5,562 bases of DNA from Planctomycetaceae bacterium (GTDB lineage: Bacteria > Planctomycetota > Planctomycetia > Pirellulales > JAEUIK01). The position numbers and the translations under genes were made by a program. The stretch covers positions 1 through 5,562 of the forward strand of contig WGDQ01000225.1 in assembly GCA_015493185.1 (NCBI GenBank), in the 5' to 3' direction. Shown piece by piece: positions 1-5,562 of the stretch (position 1 is its first letter; every line of letters begins with the position of its first letter). A model generated the notes under the pieces. That model did not search any database. It saw only the letters and a program-made list of their open reading frames with translations, and was not told where the DNA came from.

Positions 1-587
1 GCGTCAGCGCGTCTGGACAGCCGTCGAATCAGCGGCACGCCGCATAGCCGCTCCACCACGACCAGAAATGGCGTGGTCCACGGCTCCACAACCACCAGGC
101 GGCCAGCCTCGCGCAGCACGCGATGTGCTTCGCCCAGCACGTCGGGCAAATCGGCTTCGAGATCGGGCAGATGATGCAGCCCGCCCTGCACGATCAAAAC
201 GTCTTTCGAAGCATCGTCGAATGGCAATGCCCGACAGTCGGCCACATAGCATCGCGCTTTGCCTTGGTAGTGGCACAGGAGACTTTCGGATAAGTCCACT
301 CCCTCGATATTGCGAAAGCCGAGCCGTTCGAGGGCCACGATGCCGTTTCCACGACCACAGAAAAGCTCGACGATCGCGGCGTCGCGCGGCCAATGGCGCT
401 GCCCCAGCCGTTTGAGTCGCCGCACGAACTTGGCGATTTCCTGCTCAGGACTCTCGAAACGCGCGTACGCCTGCTCCCAGGCATCGTTGCAACACACTTC
501 AGGCGTGGCAACGCGCACCACCCGCGTCTCAGGCTCGGTGCGTGGGCGGCTGTCGGTCTCGTGTGGTGGTAACGTCATGGCAAACAT
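1..587 (-). CDS. Class I SAM-dependent methyltransferase, C-terminus cut off by the window edge
   Basis: Predicted to transfer a methyl group from S-adenosylmethionine to an unknown acceptor in the cytoplasm. The frame is open from 587 to base 1, giving 195 complete codons. About 65 residues precede the Rossmann fold. Motif I reads VELFCGRGNG (residues 73-82) with the GxGxG loop and an acidic residue at 74. GVDLS (96-100) ends beta-2. ALPFDDASKD (120-129) followed by GLHHLPD (136-142) is the Methyltransf_11-like motif, and LVVVEPW (164-170) is the later beta strand. It is the last of three same-strand genes and starts 46 bp after the preceding stop. No Shine-Dalgarno sequence decides the start: ATG at 585-587 is the longer choice, and in-frame ATG at 576-578 is equally possible. 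The neighbouring glycosyltransferase suggests a sugar or lipid-linked intermediate as substrate, which is inference. The C-terminal specificity part is not visible. Confidence 0.9.
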   Translation of the reverse strand, partial: MFAMTLPPHETDSRPRTEPETRVVRVATPEVCCNDAWEQAYARFESPEQEIAKFVRRLKRLGQRHWPRDAAIVELFCGRGNGIVALERLGFRNIEGVDLSESLLCHYQGKARCYVADCRALPFDDASKDVLIVQGGLHHLPDLEADLPDVLGEAHRVLREAGRLVVVEPWTTPFLVVVERLCGVPLIRRLSRRAD

Positions 588-627
588 CGTCGGACGAGGC
601 CGCACGCTTTGGCCGCACGGAGCCCTG

Positions 628-640
628 AAACGTTCACTTG
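628..640. repeat. 13-bp direct repeat, copy 1 (at stop of the middle gene)
   Basis: The sequence aaacgttcacttg is identical to bases 1278-1290. On the minus strand it reads as the final Lys codon and TGA stop (AAG TGA) of the first complete methyltransferase gene, then ACGTTT. The two copies lie exactly 650 bp apart. Confidence 0.7.
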
Positions 641-1287
641 GCGGATGTTCGACAAGAGGCTTTATCATGGGCTTCGGCGCCGCTCTCAGCAAGCGGCAGC
701 CGTGCCACGAAGTGCAGGCCACGACCGAACACCCAGTCGGCAGGCCACGGGTAGAGCCGCAAATCAGTCTGCCACGTGTCGGGCGCCACGCCAAGCTCTC
801 GAAACGCGGCCTGCCACTGCGCGGTGGTCCAGTAGCCATAAGGCAAGCGCACACCATAGCGACGATTGCCCACACGGTCCATAAACCGCAACGTCGAAGC
901 GGCGGCCAGCCCCTCGCACAGATGGTCTTTCAACAGCACCGCTTGCCGCGCCACGCGCAGCGAGTCGCGAAGCAGCTCCAATGGTTTCTCCGCGTGGTGC
1001 AATACATCGACCAGCAACACGATGTCGAACTGCCGGTCATCGTAGGGAAGCGACACGCCATCGAACGAGTCGACCTGCGGAAGCAACGTTTCTCGACGCA
1101 CCAAAACATCCACGCCCCGCACCTTCGCCCCCACACGACGGGCAATTTCGCGGGCCACTCGCCCGTCGCCACACCCCACGTCGAGCAAACTCGCTTGCTC
1201 GGGCACCAGCGCAGCCAGGTGCCCACTCAGCACGCGCACACGGCGCCCCAGTACGTACGACTGATGCACCCGATCCAAAACGTTCAC
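634..1287 (-). CDS. Class I SAM-dependent methyltransferase (Methyltransf_11-like), GTG start
   Basis: A complete 217-residue cytoplasmic methyltransferase. Motif I is LLDVGCGDG (residues 34-42), the canonical SAM-binding loop; GVD (58-60) ends beta-2; LPYDDRQFDIVLLVDVLHH (80-98) carries the post-II region with the typical D-hydrophobic-LHH signature. A tyrosine- and tryptophan-rich stretch at 144-186 (GVRLPYGYWT, LYPWPADW) probably shapes the acceptor pocket. The start is GTG at 1285-1287, overlapping the TGA of the upstream glycosyltransferase as GTGA; the next in-frame Met is at residue 136, after the SAM site, so GTG is the only sensible start. This overlap implies translational coupling. 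The protein is shorter than, and not obviously a duplicate of, the methyltransferase that follows it. Many planctomycete and other bacterial polysaccharide loci pair such enzymes with a GT2 protein; the actual acceptor is unknown. Confidence 0.93.
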   Translation of the reverse strand: MNVLDRVHQSYVLGRRVRVLSGHLAALVPEQASLLDVGCGDGRVAREIARRVGAKVRGVDVLVRRETLLPQVDSFDGVSLPYDDRQFDIVLLVDVLHHAEKPLELLRDSLRVARQAVLLKDHLCEGLAAASTLRFMDRVGNRRYGVRLPYGYWTTAQWQAAFRELGVAPDTWQTDLRLYPWPADWVFGRGLHFVARLPLAESGAEAHDKASCRTSAK

Positions 1288-1290
1288 TTG
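1278..1290. repeat. 13-bp direct repeat, copy 2 (at the glycosyltransferase stop and next start)
   Basis: This is the same 13-mer as at 628-640. Here it contains the final Lys codon and TGA of the glycosyltransferase together with the overlapping GTG start of the next gene, so part of it encodes the first residues MNV. Confidence 0.7.
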
Positions 1291-2501
1291 CGGGCCATGC
1301 CTAGAATGCTAACGAAAAAGCTCGACAAGACGGTCTGAAACCCCAAGGCGGCAAGCGTTGTGCCGGGAATCACAAGGCGCATGGTCGAACCATAATCGAG
1401 CGGCCCGAAATCGGCCAGCCGCCACCGGTTCCAGGCCACGGCAATCAATCCCAACCCCACCAGAAAGCTCGCCCCGCCGAGTAGCAAACCGCGCTCGAGC
1501 CGGGCATGGCGGAAAAACGCCTCCAAGCGGCGGTCGCGCGGCATCAATCCCTCGGTTATGGCAAACGTCTTGGTGAACAGCGCGAACAATAACGACTGAT
1601 ACCCCAGCAACATGGCCAGGCTTGCCACGAGCAGCGTGTGAACGTCGAGCGTGGCTCCGAAAACCTGAATCCCAGGCAGCGCCAATGCATAGCCCACAAC
1701 GCCTAACACGATCAACACGGCCCCGGGAATGAGAAACAACCAACGCGGGCTGTACATCAAATAAAACCGCACGGTCCGCCAACCATCGCGAAACGTGCGC
1801 AGATGCGGTGCGTGCGAAGTGCGCCCGTCAGGATGCAACGTGATGGGGGCCTCTGCGATGCGCGCGCCGTACATGCAGCTTTTAATCACCATCTCGACGG
1901 CAAACTCCATGCCTGTGCATCGCAGGTTCAATCGATCGTAAAGCTCCCGGCTGAAGCCGCGCAGGCCGCAATACACATCGTGGATCGGCGCCCCGTACAT
2001 GCGCCGCACCATGAAGGAAAACAGCGGGTTGCCCAACCACCGATGCAACCACGGCATGGCGCCAGGCAAAACGCGTCCGCCCCCGGCCGGCAGCCGGCAA
2101 CCCTGCACCAGATCATGCCCTTCGCGCCACTTGTCAACCAGACGCGGAATCTCGCCAAAATCGTAGCTATCGTCCGCGTCGCCCATGATGATGAAGGCAC
2201 CCCGTGCGGCGGCGATACCACCCATCAGGGCATTGCCATAACCTCGCGCCGCGATGCGCACCACACGAGCCCCGAGTCGTTGCGCAATCTCGATCGATCC
2301 GTCGGTGCTGCCGTTGTCGGCCACAATGATTTCGCCGTCGATACCGTGCTCACGCATCGCCTGCTGCGCCTTTTCGATGCACGTGCCGAGCGTGTCAGCC
2401 TCGTTCAAACACGGCATCACCACCGACACCTCAGGCGAGCGTTTCGCCGTATCGGCCGCAGACGAACCGGAAAACGCGGCATTAGCCCGCTGATGCTCCA
2501 T
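1284..2501 (-). CDS. Membrane-anchored family 2 glycosyltransferase (DPM1/DPG-synthase-like)
   Basis: A 405-residue inverting GT-A enzyme, probably moving a sugar from a nucleotide donor to a polyprenyl phosphate or similar lipid at the inner face of the membrane. Visible motifs are VSVVMPCLNE (residues 25-34), IVADNGSTDGS (59-69) for nucleotide binding, and GDADD (107-111), the metal-binding DxD. HDVYCGLRGF (174-183) matches the conserved acceptor-side region of dolichyl-phosphate mannose synthase-like enzymes. The catalytic domain is followed by four hydrophobic segments at about 253-275, 287-309, 338-357 and 376-400, which fit membrane helices. The first 22 residues are polar and poorly ordered. 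ATG at 2499-2501 is chosen because the GT2 fold begins shortly after it; there is no good Shine-Dalgarno sequence. It is the first gene of a likely three-gene unit, overlapping the next gene by four bases. The family is secure; donor sugar and acceptor cannot be assigned. Confidence 0.95.
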   Translation of the reverse strand: MEHQRANAAFSGSSAADTAKRSPEVSVVMPCLNEADTLGTCIEKAQQAMREHGIDGEIIVADNGSTDGSIEIAQRLGARVVRIAARGYGNALMGGIAAARGAFIIMGDADDSYDFGEIPRLVDKWREGHDLVQGCRLPAGGGRVLPGAMPWLHRWLGNPLFSFMVRRMYGAPIHDVYCGLRGFSRELYDRLNLRCTGMEFAVEMVIKSCMYGARIAEAPITLHPDGRTSHAPHLRTFRDGWRTVRFYLMYSPRWLFLIPGAVLIVLGVVGYALALPGIQVFGATLDVHTLLVASLAMLLGYQSLLFALFTKTFAITEGLMPRDRRLEAFFRHARLERGLLLGGASFLVGLGLIAVAWNRWRLADFGPLDYGSTMRLVIPGTTLAALGFQTVLSSFFVSILGMARK

Positions 2502-2924
2502 CGGCTCGGTCCGAATTACCTATGGGAGAAGAATCGAGAAATGAAAGGGAAAGGCCGTCTGCTCACCACAATGGGCCGTTACCTGTCGCCACCTCGATGC
2601 CGAGCGACAACGCCATGTCCAAGACCAGCGACGCAACGGGACCGTGATCCAGATGTGCAAACAAACACAGCTACCACGCAGGCCAAGACCACCTTCCATT
2701 TTGTGCCAGCGGCCAAAGCGAATCAACGAAGAAACCGCGCGCTGTTCCGGATCGTTACGACCCTCGCATGCCGTAAAACACAACGTGGCGAAGGCCGCAG
2801 CCTCGCAGAGCGTCTCTCGCACCCAACGTGGGAGTGTGCTGTGCGCACCGTGTCGGCCCCCGGGGACACCGAGGCCTATGCGTGGTGCCAAAGCGGCGGC
2901 GGTGAGCAAAACGATTAAGCCTGC
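2502..2924. other. 423-bp intergenic region, no convincing gene
   Basis: This gap separates the protease stop from the glycosyltransferase start. Reading frames of about 125-130 codons are open on both strands (minus 2520-2909 from a TTG, plus 2541-2918 from an ATG), but their products are rich in Arg, Trp, Cys and Pro with no recognisable motif, as expected from chance frames in GC-rich DNA. It must hold the 3' end of the protease transcript and probably the promoter for the glycosyltransferase unit. A pyrimidine-rich stretch precedes the glycosyltransferase start at about 2520-2550 on the minus strand, but no clear -35/-10 pair is seen. Two short inverted repeats lie near the protease end (2903-2927 and 2850-2869), neither followed by a T-run. 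Confidence 0.6.
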
Positions 2925-2927
2925 TCA
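2903..2927 (-). repeat. Inverted repeat at the protease stop codon
   Basis: TGAGCA and TGCTCA form a perfect 6-bp stem around a 13-base loop. On the minus strand the first arm begins with the TGA stop of the protease gene. It could fold at the mRNA 3' end, but the stem is short and no T-tract follows, so it is not a standard Rho-independent terminator. It may be chance. Confidence 0.25.
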
Positions 2928-5351
2928 GGGGTCGATTTCCGTAATCACCTCGCCGGTTTCCGGGTCGAGCACCACGTCGCCCTGCAACGAGGCAATGAAC
3001 CAGTCGAGTTCGCCATCGCCGAAAAGCACATCGACCGTCTCGTCGTCTAGCAGATTGTCGCCCGGTTCCAGATTCGCCTGATTGTTACCACCGCCGCCAC
3101 CAAGTATTTGATTGATACGAGACATGTACGCGGCGGGCGAAAGCCATTGGCTTTGGATGCTGCCCCATTCACCGCCGTAAAGATCCAGCGATTCACTGCC
3201 GGCAATCAAGATGTCGGCGTCTTCCCCTCCATCAAGAAAATCGAAACCTTCGCCCCCCACCACCAAATCGCGTCCGGCGTCGGCAATCAAAAGGTCGTCG
3301 CCCGCATCGCCAAACAGCAGATCGTCGCCGTCGTTGGCAAATATTTGGTCGTCGCCCGCACCGCCGACCATCGTGTCGTCGCCGCTGCCTCCAAACAATG
3401 TGTCGTTGCTGCTGCCGCCGATCAGCAAGTCGTCGCCTGCGCCACCATCGAACAAAACGGGAATGCTCAGCGCATTGGCCACAATCACATCGCCAAACCC
3501 CAGTCCATAGGCCAGAATCGACCCGTTCACGCCTGTGACCACATCGAACGTGCCAACCACGACCGAATCCACGGCGTACGCAAAAATTCCGATTCCCCCC
3601 TGTACCTGCGGCAGGAAAAACACCACATCGAAGCCTTCGGAACCTCCCCAGGCCAAATGGATCACGCTCGGGTCGTTCTCGTCGGGCTGAAGTGCGAATC
3701 GGGTAACATCCGTTTGGGTCGTGGCGGGTTGGCTCGAAGCCAGATCGCGGTCTTCAACCGTTACTGAAACATTGACCGTGGCCACATCGGTGAACACGTG
3801 TTCGACGCTCGTGCCGGAACCACCAACCACGGTTTCGTCCGTTGTGCCATCGCCGTCCCAATCGATGCGAAACGTAAACCCGGCCGCCTGATCTGCCGGC
3901 GAGGCATCAGTTGCCGTGAGCACGTAGCTGCGTGTCTGTCCAGGCACGGCGGACGACGGCCCTGAAATGCCGGCCACCGGGGCAACGTTCTGCACTGTAA
4001 GCGTAGTGGTCGCCTCGTCTGTTCCGCCGTTGCCATCATCCACCCGCACAGTAACGTTGAACACCTGAAAACCGTCGTCGATGCCCAAGCCCACAAGCTG
4101 GCTCCAGCTCAGCACAGGATTCGCGCCGCTTGCATCACCAAAAACACCGTCGCCGTTCACATCCCAATCGAAGGTCAGCACATCGCCCGCGTCCGGATCG
4201 AACGAGCCGCTGGCGTCGAGCGCGAGCGAGTCGCCTTCATTGATCGTGTAAGGTCCCCCAACATCGGCCGTTGGATTCTGGTTGCCGACCGGAACGATGG
4301 TGCCCGAGAGCGTATATTGGCCAACGTCGCCGTAGTTGCCCTGGCTGCCGACCACGGCGTAGTACACGCCCGAGGGCACAACGGTAGAAATCGATGCCGA
4401 CAGGCTGCCACTTGGCGCAGCCGAAGCAATCACCGTTCCCGCCGCATCTTGAAGTTCCAGCGTGGCGTCGAGATTGGGCCCAAACGGTGCGACATCCACC
4501 GTCAAATCGATCTGACCGGCGCCCGTGCTGAACGAGAAAACGTCCACATCAGTCATCTGCCCCACAATACCCGAGGCGCTGATGGTCGAGCCAGTCGGCG
4601 TGAGCGAGGTGGCCGTTAGCAGATCGTCGCCATAGTCGTCGGCGCGATAGCCAAACCCGTTCGACGGGCTGGCGATCATGGCCATGTCATCCTGAAACGT
4701 ATTGGGTGATGTCGTCGTGCCGTTGAACCATGTGGAACGCACGGAAAACAATGGGTTGCCCATGATGGGCCCCCAGTTCGGCGGATTGCCGGGGTTGAAC
4801 TCCTCGGTTTTCACACCGTTTTCCCACACGCTCTGGTGAAACAAGCCGAACGCATGGCCCGCCTCGTGCGAGGCGATATCGGCCACCTGCCGCGGAACCG
4901 AGAGATTATCTTCGAACACGAAAACGGTGTTCGGCAGAGGATTGATGAAGGAATAGATGAACGACACACCGCTGGCCGCCACGCCGTACCAATCGGAGTA
5001 CGATCCCCCAATCGCAACCCGCAAACCAACACCGTTCGAAAAATCGCCCGGATCGACGGTCGTTACGTTGATGTTGAACGGCGCGAAATCTTCAACCACG
5101 CCAGCCCAGATATCCGTGATCTCAGCAATCTCCTGACTGCTGAAATCGCTGGGGTTTCCATCGGTGTCGTACGCGGGTGTCGAGACGTTCTGATAACTGC
5201 CCCACTGGCTCTCGAAATTTCCATCAAAGTCGAGATAAATGGTCGCCGGCGCGCCAGGCAAACTGCTCAAAGCAGGCACCGTTAACGACAACACGCGTCG
5301 GGGTTCGCACCACTCGAATCGCGATGTCCGCAACCGTGGCGGTCGTTTCAT
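2925..5351 (-). CDS. Secreted metzincin-type zinc protease with PPC-like, PKD and RTX domains
   Basis: An 808-residue predicted extracellular protein. Near the N-terminus is CEPRRVL (15-21), a variant of the LEPR-XLL motif found at the start of large planctomycete exported proteins; no strong classical signal peptide is seen. A metzincin-like domain runs from about 36 to 230: HEAGHAFGLFH (162-172) gives zinc ligands His162, His166 and His172 with Glu163 as catalytic base, and PIMG (195-198) is a plausible Met-turn. Residues 236-351 resemble a bacterial pre-peptidase C-terminal (PPC) domain (DVDVFSF, YYAVVG). Two PKD domains follow (358-453 and 457-550), each with an Asp-rich loop likely to bind calcium (DWDVNGDG at 395-402, DWDGDG at 497-502). 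After a beta-rich linker come ten RTX nonapeptides (635-724) and a tail with LDWF (782-785). Start ATG is at 5349-5351; next to it lies a palindrome. Role: probably degradation of external protein, or self- or surface processing; the substrate is unknown. Confidence 0.94.
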   Translation of the reverse strand: MKRPPRLRTSRFEWCEPRRVLSLTVPALSSLPGAPATIYLDFDGNFESQWGSYQNVSTPAYDTDGNPSDFSSQEIAEITDIWAGVVEDFAPFNINVTTVDPGDFSNGVGLRVAIGGSYSDWYGVAASGVSFIYSFINPLPNTVFVFEDNLSVPRQVADIASHEAGHAFGLFHQSVWENGVKTEEFNPGNPPNWGPIMGNPLFSVRSTWFNGTTTSPNTFQDDMAMIASPSNGFGYRADDYGDDLLTATSLTPTGSTISASGIVGQMTDVDVFSFSTGAGQIDLTVDVAPFGPNLDATLELQDAAGTVIASAAPSGSLSASISTVVPSGVYYAVVGSQGNYGDVGQYTLSGTIVPVGNQNPTADVGGPYTINEGDSLALDASGSFDPDAGDVLTFDWDVNGDGVFGDASGANPVLSWSQLVGLGIDDGFQVFNVTVRVDDGNGGTDEATTTLTVQNVAPVAGISGPSSAVPGQTRSYVLTATDASPADQAAGFTFRIDWDGDGTTDETVVGGSGTSVEHVFTDVATVNVSVTVEDRDLASSQPATTQTDVTRFALQPDENDPSVIHLAWGGSEGFDVVFFLPQVQGGIGIFAYAVDSVVVGTFDVVTGVNGSILAYGLGFGDVIVANALSIPVLFDGGAGDDLLIGGSSNDTLFGGSGDDTMVGGAGDDQIFANDGDDLLFGDAGDDLLIADAGRDLVVGGEGFDFLDGGEDADILIAGSESLDLYGGEWGSIQSQWLSPAAYMSRINQILGGGGGNNQANLEPGDNLLDDETVDVLFGDGELDWFIASLQGDVVLDPETGEVITEIDP
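3180..3449 (-). repeat. RTX (hemolysin-type calcium-binding) nonapeptide repeats, 10 units of 27 bp
   Basis: Residues 635-724 of the protease divide without any gap into ten nonapeptides of the pattern xGGxGxDxL. The units begin DGGAGDDLL, IGGSSNDTL, FGGSGDDTM, VGGAGDDQI and continue with weaker copies such as FANDGDDLL, IADAGRDLV and IAGSESLDL. In the RTX family such units wind into a parallel beta roll that binds calcium in the GGxGxD turns and folds only outside the cell. The first four units have the best turn sequence; later ones lose one or both glycines while keeping Asp at position 7 and a hydrophobic residue at position 9, apart from the last unit. The DNA has drifted between units, so this is a protein-level repeat. 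Confidence 0.92.
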
Positions 5352-5364
5352 AGAGATGTCTCTA
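5351..5364. promoter_or_regulatory. Near-perfect palindrome abutting the protease start codon
   Basis: On the minus strand TAGAGA-CA-TCTCTA has 6-bp perfect arms around two bases, and its last A is the A of the ATG. AGAGA, eight bases before the ATG, is the only weak Shine-Dalgarno-like sequence and lies in the first arm. It could be an operator or a small mRNA hairpin that hides the start, but short palindromes also occur by chance. Confidence 0.35.
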
Positions 5365-5562
5365 CTGAAGGTTCGGATCCACGCAGCCGTTCAGCCGTGC
5401 GGGTGTTTTGGCGAAGCAAAGCGTCGGCCCCCCACGACGATTCACTATGTCGCCGATCGCGCACAACACCGCGCTAGCTCATGCCATCGACGGTTCGCTA
5501 GCAAACGGTTTTTGTCGTCAATCTACCGCGCAACACAGCGAATGCTGCCATCGCCTCATATC
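5365..5562 (-). other. Upstream region of the protease gene, no gene seen
   Basis: Nothing in these 198 bases reads as a convincing coding sequence. It is the expected site of the protease promoter. On the minus strand TTGACG at 5516-5521 resembles a -35 box, but no matching -10 box lies about 17 bases downstream. Two copies of CGCTAGC (5472-5478 and 5496-5502), whose GCTAGC cores are palindromes, lie 24 bp apart and could be paired protein-binding sites. Confidence 0.4.

Noticed and set aside
310..1338. 342-codon open frame on the plus strand
   Set aside because: It runs opposite to two methyltransferases with clear SAM motifs and its product is rich in Arg, His and Gln without any motif; it is a shadow of the real genes.
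2850..2869. GTGTC/GACAC hairpin with a GC-rich loop downstream of the protease gene
   Set aside because: Only a 5-bp stem, no T-run, and about 55 bases past the stop; too weak to call a terminator.
2520..2909. 129-codon minus-strand frame filling the gap, from a TTG
   Set aside because: Rare start codon, odd composition (many Arg, Trp and Cys), no motif or ribosome site. It cannot be excluded as a decayed gene, so it is discussed as part of the gap only.
1803..2918. 371-codon open frame on the plus strand, including a possible ATG at 2541 after GGGAG
   Set aside because: Most of it is antisense to the glycosyltransferase. The part in the gap (2541-2918) gives a low-complexity product without recognisable domains, and the GGGAG is some 12 bases from the ATG.
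3180..3449. 27-bp periodic DNA suggesting a CRISPR or tandem repeat
   Set aside because: The period comes from in-frame RTX nonapeptides; there are no identical DNA repeats or unique spacers.
5516..5521. TTGACG on the minus strand as a -35 box
   Set aside because: No acceptable -10 hexamer at 16-18 bases spacing; one good hexamer in 200 bases is expected by chance.

Overview
The window looks like chromosomal DNA of a planctomycete. The best evidence is the large gene at the right: a secreted-type protein with an EPR-x-x-L motif close to the N-terminus, a metzincin protease core, PKD domains, RTX repeats, and a C-terminal tail of a type that recurs in planctomycete extracellular proteins. Weak or absent Shine-Dalgarno sequences and moderately high GC fit this, but placement below phylum level would be a guess.

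All four convincing genes lie on the minus strand, so they read from right to left. Right edge (5352-5562): upstream region of the large gene, with a 14-bp near-perfect palindrome abutting its start codon and no clear promoter. 2925-5351: an 808-residue predicted extracellular zinc protease (HExxHxxGxxH, PPC-like domain, two PKD domains, ten RTX nonapeptides). 2502-2924: 423 bp with no convincing gene. 1284-2501: a family 2 glycosyltransferase with four C-terminal membrane segments. 634-1287: a class I SAM-dependent methyltransferase with a GTG start that overlaps the glycosyltransferase stop codon by four bases. 1-587: a second, unrelated-looking class I methyltransferase whose C-terminus lies beyond the window.

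The glycosyltransferase and the two methyltransferases look like one transcription unit for making or modifying a lipid-linked sugar, surface polysaccharide or similar product; the substrate cannot be read from the sequence. The protease is probably a separate unit, since it is divided from the trio by 423 bp and no functional link is visible. A 13-bp direct repeat sits at the two gene junctions of the trio, spanning the stop codon each time. I see no RNA gene, mobile element or CRISPR array, and no clear sign of an undescribed system. The most interesting items are the protease architecture with its tail and the repeated junction sequence.
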